In this document: one piece after another, positions 34,195 through 43,361 of the stretch
Layout: each line of letters opens with the position of its first letter
Numbering within the stretch: the first letter of the stretch is position 1
Source of the DNA: Bacteroidota bacterium
GTDB lineage: Bacteria; Bacteroidota; Bacteroidia; NORP154
Length of the DNA: 64,000 nucleotides
Assembly (NCBI GenBank): GCA_022572355.1
Contig: JACZWC010000001.1
Coordinates: forward strand, 1-64,000
Reading direction: 5' to 3'
The notes under the pieces: generated by a model
What the model was told of the DNA's origin: nothing
The model's input: the letters and a program-made list of their open reading frames with translations, nothing else
Database searches by the model: none
Program-made: the position numbers and the translations under genes

Positions 34195-36474
34195 ATGATT
34201 ATGGGGAGGGTTATCAATATTTCTATTGTTGTTATATGCTTTGCAGGCTCGTCCCTTGTCGGGCAAGACCTTGAAAATTATGCTCCACTGAGATCTTCAG
34301 GCAATATTCCCCAACACATTACCCGCTTGGCTTCTGATAAATATCGGGAAGCAAAAAGGAAGATTGATCGAAATCAAAAGTTGAGCGACTACAAGGCTGA
34401 AGATCGGTTTTATATGGAGAGCACATTTTTGATGGATGAGTTCCTCTTGAGCGGAAAGGTTATTTTCAATGATCCTCTGAGTAAGTATATTAACAAGGTA
34501 GCAGATGTGCTGTTCGCGAAGGATGATTCACTCAAGGGTAAATTAAAGATATACACTATCAAATCACCAAGTGTAAATGCATTTGCTACCGATGATGGTA
34601 TCATTCTGGTAACCATGGGCTTGCTGGCGCAATTGGAAAATGAGGCGCAACTTGCCTTTATCCTCGCCCACGAGGGAATTCACTTCAAGAGGAAACACTC
34701 AGTAGACATATTTGTGGAACAAACTCGTATCGAAAAAGGGAAAGGGACATACGGAAGAACTTCTATGGAAGAAAAGATTATAGCCAAGAATCATTACTCG
34801 AAGGAAATGGAATTGGAAGCTGATAAGAAGGGACTCGATCTGTATCTCAAGTCAAACTATAGCATCAAAGTACTCGATGGGGTTTGCGACGTACTTCAAT
34901 ACTCCTACCTGCCATTTGATGACCTTGAATTCAAACGTTCATTCTTTGAAACTGAAGACATGATTTTTCCGGAAACGTACTATCTGGAAGAGGTTGCTGC
35001 CATAAAAGGAGGCGATGATTATGACGACTCAAAATCCACCCATCCGAATATTAGAAAGCGAAGACAAAACATGAGCCGAAGAATTGACAAGTTGGACAAC
35101 ACGGGCAAGGTGAAGTTCATTGTGTCAGAGAAGGAGTTTATTAAGATTCGTGATATGGCCAGGTTTGAATTGAGCAACCTGTATTTATTGAACAGGGAAT
35201 ATGCTTTGAGCATTTATAACTCCTACATGCTCTTGCAAAAATATCCGGATAATCGATACCTGGACAAAATGATTGTTAAGGCTTTATATGGATTGGTGAA
35301 ATACAGAAATAGCGGAATATTGGGAACAGTTCATGAATCGTATAAAGATATAGAGGGAAACTCTCAGCAATTATACCATTTTATAAAAAAGTTGAGGGCT
35401 AAAGAGTTGAATGTTGTAGCGCTCAGATATGCATGGCTGGCAATGCAGAAGCATCCGGAAGATAAATCTATTAAAAAGCATGCCAACGAGTTGTTTAAAG
35501 AGATGGTGTTTGAACAGAAGTTGACTCCTGATTACTTCTTTGATAAATCCAAGCAACAATTGATGGCGGAAGAGAAGATTGACACGCTTGTTGATACGGA
35601 GGAGAGCTTGGAGGGATTGAGCAAGTATGAGAAAATAAGGAGAAAAAAAGTGGTAAAAGAAATTAAGGGAGAAGAACACTTTTTGAAATATGCATTTGTC
35701 GATCAGATGAGTGATAATGATTTTATCGATGCGTTTGATAAGCAATTGGATGATTATGAAAAATACCAGGTAGAAAATGCAGAAGATTACGACGCCATAA
35801 GAGCGCAGCGCAGAAAGAAGCGAAAAGAGCGCAGAATAATTCGCAGAAAAGGCAAGGCCCTGGGTATTGATAAGATAGTGCTGGTAGATCCTATGTATCG
35901 GGTAATTGATCAAAGAAGGAACACAAAGGTTAGCTATCTGGCGTCAGAGATTAGCCAGATGAATTATATAGAGCAGTTAGGACGAAATGCAGATGAGGCC
36001 GGGCTGCAAATAAGTATTCTCAACACGAAGAAGTTAAAGGTGACAGATATTGAGAAGTTTAATGATCACGCTATTCTAAATGAATGGCTGAGTGAACTGC
36101 TTGATCACGATGGAGATGATATGGAACTAACTGTTGGAAATCAGGAGTATGTCCAATATTTGACGAAAAAATACAATACAAAGTATTTTGCATGGACCGG
36201 TGTAATTTCCATTCGAAGATCCAAGGGTCCTGAAATGTTCTGGCTCCTGGTTGGTGGCGTAGGTAGCATTTATTTATTTCCATATGCACTTTACAAATTG
36301 TTTACCCCCGATTATGACTCCTTTTACTATATGGTCTTATTTGACATTGAAACGGGCAAAGCAGAGTTTGTCCAGCAGAAGTACATGGATGCCAAGGATG
36401 CCCGGGATATTATAAATTCAAATTTGTATGATTCATTTCATCAAATTAAGGCAGAGAAAAAAGAGAAGGAATGA
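34195..36474 (+). CDS. M48-family metalloprotease with TPR-like C-terminal region
   Basis: The 759-residue protein has a signal peptide (cleavage after SLVGQ, near residue 24), then an M48 domain with the zinc motif HEGIH at 159-163 and the third ligand in ELEADKKGLDLYLKS near 205. The region of about 320-450 is helical and TPR-like, a charged segment RRKKRKERRIIRRKGKAL follows at about 545, and a C-terminal membrane-like segment (FWLLVGGVGSIYLFPYALYKLF) is near 690. It is probably a periplasmic quality-control protease of the BepA/LoiP kind with an unusual long C-terminus. It overlaps the next gene by 4 bp (ATGA). Confidence 0.85.
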   Translation: MIMGRVINISIVVICFAGSSLVGQDLENYAPLRSSGNIPQHITRLASDKYREAKRKIDRNQKLSDYKAEDRFYMESTFLMDEFLLSGKVIFNDPLSKYINKVADVLFAKDDSLKGKLKIYTIKSPSVNAFATDDGIILVTMGLLAQLENEAQLAFILAHEGIHFKRKHSVDIFVEQTRIEKGKGTYGRTSMEEKIIAKNHYSKEMELEADKKGLDLYLKSNYSIKVLDGVCDVLQYSYLPFDDLEFKRSFFETEDMIFPETYYLEEVAAIKGGDDYDDSKSTHPNIRKRRQNMSRRIDKLDNTGKVKFIVSEKEFIKIRDMARFELSNLYLLNREYALSIYNSYMLLQKYPDNRYLDKMIVKALYGLVKYRNSGILGTVHESYKDIEGNSQQLYHFIKKLRAKELNVVALRYAWLAMQKHPEDKSIKKHANELFKEMVFEQKLTPDYFFDKSKQQLMAEEKIDTLVDTEESLEGLSKYEKIRRKKVVKEIKGEEHFLKYAFVDQMSDNDFIDAFDKQLDDYEKYQVENAEDYDAIRAQRRKKRKERRIIRRKGKALGIDKIVLVDPMYRVIDQRRNTKVSYLASEISQMNYIEQLGRNADEAGLQISILNTKKLKVTDIEKFNDHAILNEWLSELLDHDGDDMELTVGNQEYVQYLTKKYNTKYFAWTGVISIRRSKGPEMFWLLVGGVGSIYLFPYALYKLFTPDYDSFYYMVLFDIETGKAEFVQQKYMDAKDARDIINSNLYDSFHQIKAEKKEKE

Positions 36475-37271
36475 GTAGAAAAGTGATCATTGCCATAGGA
36501 ATCTCCTTTCTCTGCTGCTCAACATTGATAGCGCAAACACCTTCCGGATACCTCGGAAAGAGAATGATTTTGAGCTACAATTTCGTCTCGTTTCCACGTT
36601 TTTATCCTTTGTTGTTCGACCAGGAGTTGGAATTCAGGTACAAGCACACCATTGAATTGGAGTACATCACGCAAAGAAAAAAGGCATTGGGAGTTTCGTT
36701 TTCGTATCACAATTTTGAAACTGTGCTCAGAGATTATTCCTTTGATGAATTTGGAAAGAATAATACGTTCCCTAAAAATCAGAGTCCGGTAGGCCCTTCA
36801 ACAACTTTAGAGAATAAGTCCATGTACATAGGAATTTTTTACAGGACATTCCATAGCAACATAGCTCCTCTGGGCACTTTTTCCCGCTTCGGAGTTGATC
36901 AAATAATTAGCAACGTTGCGCTTAACAATGTACAGACTTCTCAAGATTCTAATATGTATATTCCGAACCTGTCTTCTGATGATAAATACTATTCTATAAT
37001 GGTTAGCTATTCCATTGGAACTCAAAGGGTTTTGTTTGATAAGCTGCTAGTTCGTTTTGCAGTAAAGTCCGGCTATGTTTTTGGAGGGATGAAGCAAACT
37101 AGAATTGGAATTACAAACGACTTTTTTGCGGACTTTGAAGTAGATTTTTTCGAAGAACTTTTTAATACTGGCACAGATAAATTTAACTATATCCAGAATG
37201 TCACCAAGAACGCTCTTCTCAATCATAATATCATTAGCGTAACGCTCGGTATAGGCTTTTTGGTTTACTAG
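36471..37271 (+). CDS. Uncharacterised outer-membrane beta-barrel protein
   Basis: The 266-residue product has a signal peptide (MSRKVIIAIGISFLCCSTLIAQ) and then YLGKRMILSYNFVSFPRFYPLLFDQELEFRYKHTIELEYIT, an alternating pattern typical of small outer-membrane barrels; the end is VTLGIGFLVY with an aromatic terminus. I do not recognise a named family. Start and the previous stop overlap as ATGA, so it is translationally coupled to the M48 protease and may be its partner or substrate. Confidence 0.65.
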   Translation: MSRKVIIAIGISFLCCSTLIAQTPSGYLGKRMILSYNFVSFPRFYPLLFDQELEFRYKHTIELEYITQRKKALGVSFSYHNFETVLRDYSFDEFGKNNTFPKNQSPVGPSTTLENKSMYIGIFYRTFHSNIAPLGTFSRFGVDQIISNVALNNVQTSQDSNMYIPNLSSDDKYYSIMVSYSIGTQRVLFDKLLVRFAVKSGYVFGGMKQTRIGITNDFFADFEVDFFEELFNTGTDKFNYIQNVTKNALLNHNIISVTLGIGFLVY

Positions 37272-37289
37272 CTACATTCCTTAATTTTG
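37260..37289 (+). promoter_or_regulatory. Bacteroidota-type promoter for dxr
   Basis: TTG at 37260-37262 and TAATTTTG at 37282-37289, spacing 19 bp, agree with the TTG...TAnnTTTG pattern. It overlaps the last codons of the previous gene and lies about 68 bp upstream of the proposed TTG start of dxr. Confidence 0.6.
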
Positions 37290-37356
37290 CATTTCATGTG
37301 AGCCTGCTACAGGTTTTCATTACGATCATAACGTCAACTTCCCTTTTAAGAATATT

Positions 37357-38523
37357 TTGGAAACCAAAAAACAAATAGCAATTCTGGGCAGTACCGGGTC
37401 TATTGGTACCCAAGCCTTGGAGGTAATTCGGGATAACCCCGAGTTATTTTCTGTAGAAGTGCTCACGGCTAATAGCAATTCCGATCTACTAATTAAGCAA
37501 GCACTGGAATTTAAACCCAATGCAGTGGTAATTGGGCAGGATAAAAAGTACAAGGGGCTATTCGAGGCTCTGGATTCACATGGGATTAAGGTGTATGCTG
37601 GTGAGGAGGCCATATCTCAAATTGTTGAGATGGAAGAAATAGATCTCGTTCTCGCCGCAATCGTAGGATATGCAGGGCTTAAATCAACTTTGGCCGCCAT
37701 CAATGCCAACAAACAAATAGCCCTTGCCAACAAAGAAACATTGGTTGTAGCAGGAGATATCATTACCTCTTTAGCGCGAGAGAAAGGGGTAAACATATAT
37801 CCGGTCGATTCGGAGCACTCGGCAATTTTTCAATGCTTAGTCGGTGAGCATGAAAATCCAATTGAGAAAATATATCTAACCGCATCAGGTGGGCCATTCA
37901 GAGGTAAAGACCTGAATTATCTGGAGTCTGTTAAAAAAGAGGAGGCATTGAAACATCCCAATTGGGATATGGGAGATAAGATAACTATAGATTCTGCCAC
38001 CTTGATGAACAAAGGCCTCGAAGTTATTGAAGCGCGCTGGCTCTTTCACCTTAAGCCGGAGCAAATTGATGTAATTGTACACCCGCAGTCCATCATTCAT
38101 TCGATTGTTCAATTTGAGGATGGGTCTATGAAAGCTCAAATGGGCCTGCCGGATATGAAACTCCCTATTCAATATGCAATGGGATATCCGACCCGAGTTA
38201 AATCAGATTACAAGAGGTTTAATTTTTCTGATTATGCTGAATTAACATTCGAAAAGCCTGATACTAAAACTTTTCGTAATCTTGCACTCGCTTACAAATC
38301 TCTCGAAAAAGGTGGCAATTTGTCATGCATACTCAACGCAGCCAATGAGGTTGCCGTTGAAGCATTTTTAAAAGACCAAATTGGATTTTTAGCAATACCT
38401 GATATGATTGAAAGGGTTATGGATGAAGCGACGTTTATTAAGAATCCGACCTATGAGGATTATATTGCCTCTGATGGCGAAGCCAGGGAGTTGGCAGGGA
38501 ATTTGATGAAGCAATTTGTGTAA
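37357..38523 (+). CDS. dxr: 1-deoxy-D-xylulose 5-phosphate reductoisomerase
   Basis: The 388-residue protein starts at a TTG (37357), giving (M)ETKKQIAILGSTGSIGTQALEV; no suitable ATG precedes the conserved NADPH loop GSTGSIG, so a TTG start is the best reading. Other features are ANKETLVVAG, the metal/substrate segment VDSEHSAIFQ, the flexible loop ASGGPFRG, and MGDKITIDSATLMNKGLEVIEARWLF. It converts DXP to 2-C-methyl-D-erythritol 4-phosphate, following dxs. It is followed after 46 bp by rseP, as is often the case in Bacteroidota. Confidence 0.97.
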   Translation: METKKQIAILGSTGSIGTQALEVIRDNPELFSVEVLTANSNSDLLIKQALEFKPNAVVIGQDKKYKGLFEALDSHGIKVYAGEEAISQIVEMEEIDLVLAAIVGYAGLKSTLAAINANKQIALANKETLVVAGDIITSLAREKGVNIYPVDSEHSAIFQCLVGEHENPIEKIYLTASGGPFRGKDLNYLESVKKEEALKHPNWDMGDKITIDSATLMNKGLEVIEARWLFHLKPEQIDVIVHPQSIIHSIVQFEDGSMKAQMGLPDMKLPIQYAMGYPTRVKSDYKRFNFSDYAELTFEKPDTKTFRNLALAYKSLEKGGNLSCILNAANEVAVEAFLKDQIGFLAIPDMIERVMDEATFIKNPTYEDYIASDGEARELAGNLMKQFV

Positions 38524-38569
38524 ATAATGTTCGTTTGAAATTTTTAAGATTTAACAAATAATAATTTTT

Positions 38570-39898
38570 ATGGAAGGATGGATAATGGCAGCCCAATTGT
38601 TACTTGGCCTGTCGATTTTGGTTATACTACATGAGTTCGGACACTTTATTGCTGCCCGGGCTTTTGGTATGAGAGTCGAGAAGTTTTATCTCTTTTTTGA
38701 TGCATGGAATGTAAAGTTGTTCAGTATGAAGATCGGTGATACAGAATATGGAGTGGGTTGGCTTCCATTGGGTGGTTATGTGAAAATCGCTGGTATGATA
38801 GATGAGTCGCTGGACAAGGAAGCCATGGCGAGGCCTCCCGAGCATTGGGAGTTTCGTTCGAAACCGGCTTGGCAACGTCTCATAGTCATGTTGGGAGGAG
38901 TTACTGTCAATGTATTGTTAGGGATGTTAATATTCTCAATGATGCTGTTTGGGTATGGTGAAAAGTACCTGCCTGCAAGCGAATTGAAAAATGGTATCGT
39001 AGCCCTTGAACTTGGCAAGGAGATTGGCCTTCAAACCGGCGATAAAATATTATCAATAGGTGGACATGAATTTAAAAAGTTCTCTGATTTACTGAGTTCT
39101 GAAGCTTATTTGGGTACCGATGTAGAATTTGAGATCAATAGAGATGGGAAACGCATTTCATTACCTATACCGCCCGATTTTTTGGTTAGGTTATCAAGAG
39201 CTAAAGCGGGATTTGTTGACAAAAGACAATCATTCTTTGTGAAGAGAATAATGCCCAATACGGGTGCCGAAAGAGCTGGCTTAGCCGCTGATGATGTTAT
39301 CAAGGAGCTGAACGGTACCAAATTTGAATTTTTTGATGAGTTCAAAGAAATGCTGTATGATCATAAAGGAGAGACTGTAGAGTTAAAAGTCTTGAGAAAA
39401 AGCCAGATGGTAGACCTGAGTGCAGAAGTTGATGAAAAGGGATGGCTCGGATTTGAATATGGCACCAACGACTTCACATATGTAAACAAAGAGTTTGGAC
39501 TGGGCGAATCGTTTGTTAAAGGAAGTGCGAATGCGTGGAACATGTTAATATTGAATATCAAAGGGTTTGGAAAGATATTCAGTGGCGATATTTCATTCCA
39601 GGATTCTATTGCAGGGCCTATCGGAATAGCCAAAATATATGGTGGTATCTGGGACTGGAAAAAATTCTGGCTGATAACAGGTGTGTTATCGATGATACTC
39701 GCCTTTATGAATATGTTGCCAATCCCGGCACTGGACGGAGGACACGTAATCTTTTTGACCTTGGAGGCATTATCGGGAAAGACCTTAAGCGATAGTTTTA
39801 TGGAGAAATCTCAAGTAGTTGGAATGGTCTTATTATTCGCATTGATGACTTTTGTTATTGGGAATGATATTTGGAATATAATTCGCGGCTACTTTTAA
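38570..39898 (+). CDS. rseP: RseP-like site-2 intramembrane metalloprotease
   Basis: The 442-residue protein has the zinc motif HEFGH at 21-25 in the first membrane segment, two PDZ-like regions between about 130 and 310 (LQTGDKILSIGGHEFKKFSDL; AERAGLAADDVIKELNGTKFEFFDEF), and the C-terminal NMLPIPALDGGH at 381-392 that supplies the third zinc ligand. The family cleaves membrane-anchored anti-sigma factors and remnant signal peptides. An ATG six codons downstream (MAAQLL) could also be the start. It overlaps no neighbour; the next gene starts 8 bp later. Confidence 0.93.
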   Translation: MEGWIMAAQLLLGLSILVILHEFGHFIAARAFGMRVEKFYLFFDAWNVKLFSMKIGDTEYGVGWLPLGGYVKIAGMIDESLDKEAMARPPEHWEFRSKPAWQRLIVMLGGVTVNVLLGMLIFSMMLFGYGEKYLPASELKNGIVALELGKEIGLQTGDKILSIGGHEFKKFSDLLSSEAYLGTDVEFEINRDGKRISLPIPPDFLVRLSRAKAGFVDKRQSFFVKRIMPNTGAERAGLAADDVIKELNGTKFEFFDEFKEMLYDHKGETVELKVLRKSQMVDLSAEVDEKGWLGFEYGTNDFTYVNKEFGLGESFVKGSANAWNMLILNIKGFGKIFSGDISFQDSIAGPIGIAKIYGGIWDWKKFWLITGVLSMILAFMNMLPIPALDGGHVIFLTLEALSGKTLSDSFMEKSQVVGMVLLFALMTFVIGNDIWNIIRGYF

Positions 39899-39906
39899 TA
39901 TTCTTC

Positions 39907-40830
39907 ATGATTAAGAATCTGCTTCCCATTGCCTTTCTACTCATTGGGTTTTCTCTTAAAGCGCAGGATTTCACATACGACCCCAATAAGAAAGGGAAAA
40001 GTGATCTTGAAGTTTACAATGAAGGCAACGAGCGCTCCAGGAACTTACTTCTAATTCCCTACAAACCGGTTATGCACCTTCCTGATCCGGCGGGTGACGT
40101 GCAATTGGTTATGAAATCGGAAAAGAGCCTGAGTGATCTTCAAAAATATTGCAGGCTCACTCTGGACATGAGCCTGACGAAGAAGTTCAAGGATGCATAC
40201 AATGTACAATCGATGTTGGTCGACATGTCTGAAGATGTTGCGAGAGATTTAGATAGGATATACGCTTCTATTGGTTACAAATACGAAATACAACCAGTGG
40301 ATGAAGATGCAAAAGGCCTGCCTGAAAAACTTGTGAACATGATCAAACCGGCCAAAAAACAATCGCCCAATGAGGAGCCGGTAAATGACGGACAACTTCG
40401 CGGTACTACACGCAGCATTTCTGCAAATCATGAAGGGGAATACTTGAATGTATCGGTATATGACACTACCCTGATACCATATCTGGTCAGTAAATACAAT
40501 GCCGATGTGTTTGTATTTGTCAATCAATTTGAGGTAAAGAAGGCTTTTGCGTTGGGATCCGATGTTGCTTATCAAAATTACTACCGGGAAGTTAAAGTGC
40601 ACTATACCGTGTTTGATGCCAATGGAAAGCAGCTATATGGAGATTTAGCCATAAAAAGATTGACGCAAAAAACGGATAATATCAACGAGATCATCAATTG
40701 GAGCTTTGAAGATGTTTCGAATGAGATGTATCTGCACTTACCAGATAAAAACGCTTCCAATCCTCAGCTGGAATTGCAGAGGGAATATCAGAAGAAGTCT
40801 GAAGAGCAGAATTTGCTGAAAAGCAAGTAA
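39907..40830 (+). CDS. Uncharacterised secreted protein
   Basis: I start at the ATG at 39907, which gives a clean signal peptide (MIKNLLPIAFLLIGFSLKAQ) and 307 residues; the frame also opens at 39871 inside rseP. The mature part includes RNLLLIPYKPVMHLPDPAGD and VFVNQFEVKKAFALGSDVAYQNYYREVKVHYTVFDANGKQLYGDL, and ends with a Gln/Glu/Lys-rich helix. I do not recognise the family. Position 8 bp after rseP suggests co-expression. Confidence 0.65.
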   Translation: MIKNLLPIAFLLIGFSLKAQDFTYDPNKKGKSDLEVYNEGNERSRNLLLIPYKPVMHLPDPAGDVQLVMKSEKSLSDLQKYCRLTLDMSLTKKFKDAYNVQSMLVDMSEDVARDLDRIYASIGYKYEIQPVDEDAKGLPEKLVNMIKPAKKQSPNEEPVNDGQLRGTTRSISANHEGEYLNVSVYDTTLIPYLVSKYNADVFVFVNQFEVKKAFALGSDVAYQNYYREVKVHYTVFDANGKQLYGDLAIKRLTQKTDNINEIINWSFEDVSNEMYLHLPDKNASNPQLELQREYQKKSEEQNLLKSK

Positions 40831-40971
40831 TTAAGGATTTGTTACAGTGTATTGTGGTTTTTGGCCAGGTAGTCTTAAGGCACTTTCAGAAGTAGTATAA
40901 AGTCTTGTAAATCAGACATATAGTCCGTGTCTTTATCGAAACAAAACCCCGAAAATGAGCTCTCATAAAGA

Positions 40972-42339
40972 TCAGAAGAGCGAAGAGAAAACCTCTTCTA
41001 CCTTTCCAACCCTTTTTATTTCAATGTTGCCTTTGGCATCGGTAAGGTCCTTCTGACTGAATTCTGAGATGTAGATTGTCTGAAAACCCAGTTTCGCGGC
41101 TTCAGTAATTCTTTGTTCTGTTCTGATTACTGGCCTGATTTCTCCTGTAAGGCCAATTTCCCCGGCAAAACACGTCTTTCCCGGCAGAGGTATTTCTTCA
41201 TTTGAAGACAGGATAGAACAGATAACTCCAAGGTCAATACCAGGATCGTCGACTTTGATGCCACCCGCAATGTTTAGAAATATATCTTTAGTGGCCAGCA
41301 AAAAGCCACATTTCTTTTCGAGTACGGCCAGCAGCATATTTAATCTCCTCAAATCAAATCCAGTTGAAGAACGTTGAGGCGTGCCGTAAACCGCCGTACT
41401 GACCAGTGCTTGTGATTCTATCAGGAGGGGCCGCATTCCTTCAATGGTAGCGGTGATAGCTGTCCCGCTGAGGGGCTTATCCCCTTGTGAGATAAAAACT
41501 TCAGATGGATTGGATACTTCAATCAATCCAGAACCACGCATTTCATAAATACCAATTTCTGAAGTGCTTCCAAATCTGTTTTTCATACATCTTAGGATGC
41601 GATAAAGATGGTTTGAATTTCCTTCGAATTGCAGTACTGTATCCACCATATGCTCCAGGATCTTAGGCCCGGCAAGCGTTCCTTCCTTGGTAATATGGCC
41701 AATCAAAAAAACCGCCGTACCCGTCATTTTGGCGAATCGCTGCAGTTCAGCAGCACATTCTCTGATTTGCGATACGCTGCCCGCAGATGATTCTATTCTA
41801 TCAGTATGCAGAGTCTGAATAGAATCGATAATGACGATGCCGGGCTTGAAACTCTGTATTTGCTGAAATATATTCTGCATGGAGGTCTCCGTCAATATGA
41901 GGCAATTGGATTCTCCTTCGTACACCCTTTCAGCGCGCATTTTCAACTGCTGTTCGCTCTCCTCACCAGAGATATATAAAACAGTATGCTCGTTGAGATT
42001 CAGGGCAATTTGCAGCATCAAGGTAGATTTTCCAATTCCTGGCTCTCCACCTAAAAGCACCAGAGATCCGGGTACTATTCCCCCTCCCAATAGTCGATTT
42101 AACTCATCGCTGTTTGAGCTGATTCTGGGGCGTTCAGATGCAGAGATCTTTGAGATAGGTGTGGGTTTAGCAACGCGGGATTGAGAACCGTTGCTGTCCC
42201 AGCCTTTCTGCTTATCACCCTTTTGAACTACTTCTTCCACAAAAGTGTTCCACTCGTTACACGAATTGCATTTTCCTATCCATTTCGGTGATTGAGCGCC
42301 GCAATTTTGGCAAAAAAATGTGGTCTTGAGTTTTGCCAT
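40972..42339 (-). CDS. radA: DNA repair protein RadA
   Basis: The 455-residue protein has the N-terminal zinc finger (Cys10, Cys13, Cys24, Cys27 in CQNCGAQSPKWIGKCNSC), the RecA-like ATPase core with Walker A GGEPGIGKST near 97-106, Walker B IVIIDSIQTL, the RadA-specific KNRFGSTSEIG, and the C-terminal Lon-protease-like domain (GIKVDDPGIDLGVICSILSSNEEIPLP...GEIGLTGEIRPV). It promotes branch migration in recombination repair. The 141-bp gap at its 3' side, towards 40831, shows no gene. Confidence 0.97.
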   Translation of the reverse strand: MAKLKTTFFCQNCGAQSPKWIGKCNSCNEWNTFVEEVVQKGDKQKGWDSNGSQSRVAKPTPISKISASERPRISSNSDELNRLLGGGIVPGSLVLLGGEPGIGKSTLMLQIALNLNEHTVLYISGEESEQQLKMRAERVYEGESNCLILTETSMQNIFQQIQSFKPGIVIIDSIQTLHTDRIESSAGSVSQIRECAAELQRFAKMTGTAVFLIGHITKEGTLAGPKILEHMVDTVLQFEGNSNHLYRILRCMKNRFGSTSEIGIYEMRGSGLIEVSNPSEVFISQGDKPLSGTAITATIEGMRPLLIESQALVSTAVYGTPQRSSTGFDLRRLNMLLAVLEKKCGFLLATKDIFLNIAGGIKVDDPGIDLGVICSILSSNEEIPLPGKTCFAGEIGLTGEIRPVIRTEQRITEAAKLGFQTIYISEFSQKDLTDAKGNIEIKRVGKVEEVFSSLF

Positions 42340-42367
42340 CGTGAGAGCAGAAAGGAGCTATTATTGA

Positions 42368-42778
42368 TTAGAGAAGGGAGGAAATCTTGAATTCTTTGGT
42401 ATTGATGCCATCTTCAATGAGCAGCAGTATCATTACCTTCTTATTTAGCTTTCGAATCCGCCAGGCCTTATTGAGGTCTGCTTGCGCAGAAGCCCCTCCC
42501 TCAAATTGCATGGTAACGAACGCTTTGTCAATTTTTTGTTGAATTGACCAGGTACCGCGGTCAACTTCAATAAGGCTATCTCCTCCAAAGTATTGATACC
42601 TGTAAATTGTTTTGTCTGACTCAAATTTCCAGTACTCCACAAAGTTGGGTGTTTGAGTCATTACGTTAATCATTTCCCATGTGCCCGTAATCTTTTTTTC
42701 TTTCGATTTTTTACAGCCACAGACGGTAAAACAAAGAAACAATATCAGAATAAGATATATTTTGCTATTATAATTCAC
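42368..42778 (-). CDS. Small lipoprotein, lipocalin-like
   Basis: I place the start at the GTG at 42778, giving (M)NYNSKIYLILILFLCFTVCGC, a lipoprotein signal with the Cys pair at 20/22; the frame extends to a TTG at 42808, but that codon overlaps the -7 box. The 136-residue product continues KITGTWEMINVMTQTPNFVEYWKF...GGDSLIEVDRGTWSIQ, a pattern seen in small Bacteroidota lipocalin-like lipoproteins. Function is unknown. Its 5' end faces away from radA, 28 bp upstream. Confidence 0.65.
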   Translation of the reverse strand: MNYNSKIYLILILFLCFTVCGCKKSKEKKITGTWEMINVMTQTPNFVEYWKFESDKTIYRYQYFGGDSLIEVDRGTWSIQQKIDKAFVTMQFEGGASAQADLNKAWRIRKLNKKVMILLLIEDGINTKEFKISSLL

Positions 42779-42805
42779 CCTTGCATCGATATTAATAGAT
42801 AGAAA

Positions 42806-42834
42806 CAAAGTTATACAATTAATAGTTGAAGCAA
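42806..42834 (-). promoter_or_regulatory. Bacteroidota-type promoter for the small lipoprotein gene
   Basis: On the minus strand TTG (42832-42834) and TAACTTTG (42806-42813) are separated by 18 bp, matching TTG...TAnnTTTG. The predicted transcript start at about 42800 supports the GTG start at 42778. Confidence 0.55.
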
Positions 42835-42872
42835 TTCGCGCATAGATTCATAAAATAATTGATGTTACGGAA

Positions 42873-43361
42873 TTATTCATTGAGGTTCAATATTTTTTGA
42901 ATTATTGAACTTGTTGAATAACCTGGCAGGAATTTTATTATACGCACTTCTCCTCCTGAAGTTATTACATGATCATAACCAACAACATCCTCAGCATCAT
43001 AATCACCACCTTTAGTTAAGATATCCGGAGTTATTGCCTCTATTAAACTGATAGGAGTTTCTTCATTGAAAAGGACAACGCCATCTACAAATTCCAATGC
43101 TCCTAATATTTGTGCTCTTGAATTCTCGTCGTTTATAGGCCTTCCATTGCCTTTTAACTTTTTAACAGATTCATCTGTGTTTAATCCAATTATCAGAACA
43201 TCTCCGAAAGAAGCAGCCTTCGACAAATAATCAATATGCCCCAGATGAAGAATATCGAAGCAACCATTGGTAAATACGATTTTTGCACGATCCTTTTTCC
43301 AATCAGCTATCGATGTCGCCAGATTGGCTCTCTCTATGATTTTATTATTCATGCCTTTCAT
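42873..43361 (-). CDS. rfaE2: RfaE2-type adenylyltransferase (heptose-1-phosphate adenylyltransferase-like)
   Basis: The 162-residue cytidylyltransferase-fold protein has IVFTNGCFDILHLGHIDYLSKAASFGDVLIIGLNTDESVKKLKG, with HLGH at 39-42, RAQILGALEFVDGVVLFNEETP, and LTKGGDYDAEDVVG near the end. It equals the C-terminal half of HldE, a stand-alone adenylyltransferase acting on glycero-manno-heptose 1-phosphate in lipopolysaccharide precursor synthesis. The start may be the ATG at 43352 instead of 43361; either overlaps the end of the upstream flippase-like gene. Confidence 0.88.
   Translation of the reverse strand: MKGMNNKIIERANLATSIADWKKDRAKIVFTNGCFDILHLGHIDYLSKAASFGDVLIIGLNTDESVKKLKGNGRPINDENSRAQILGALEFVDGVVLFNEETPISLIEAITPDILTKGGDYDAEDVVGYDHVITSGGEVRIIKFLPGYSTSSIIQKILNLNE

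Noticed and set aside
40838..40870. Possible relic of the MITE-like element end (tttgttacagtgtattgtgg)
   Set aside because: It resembles the terminal repeat for about 20 bp only; no partner end, hairpin or target duplication was found.
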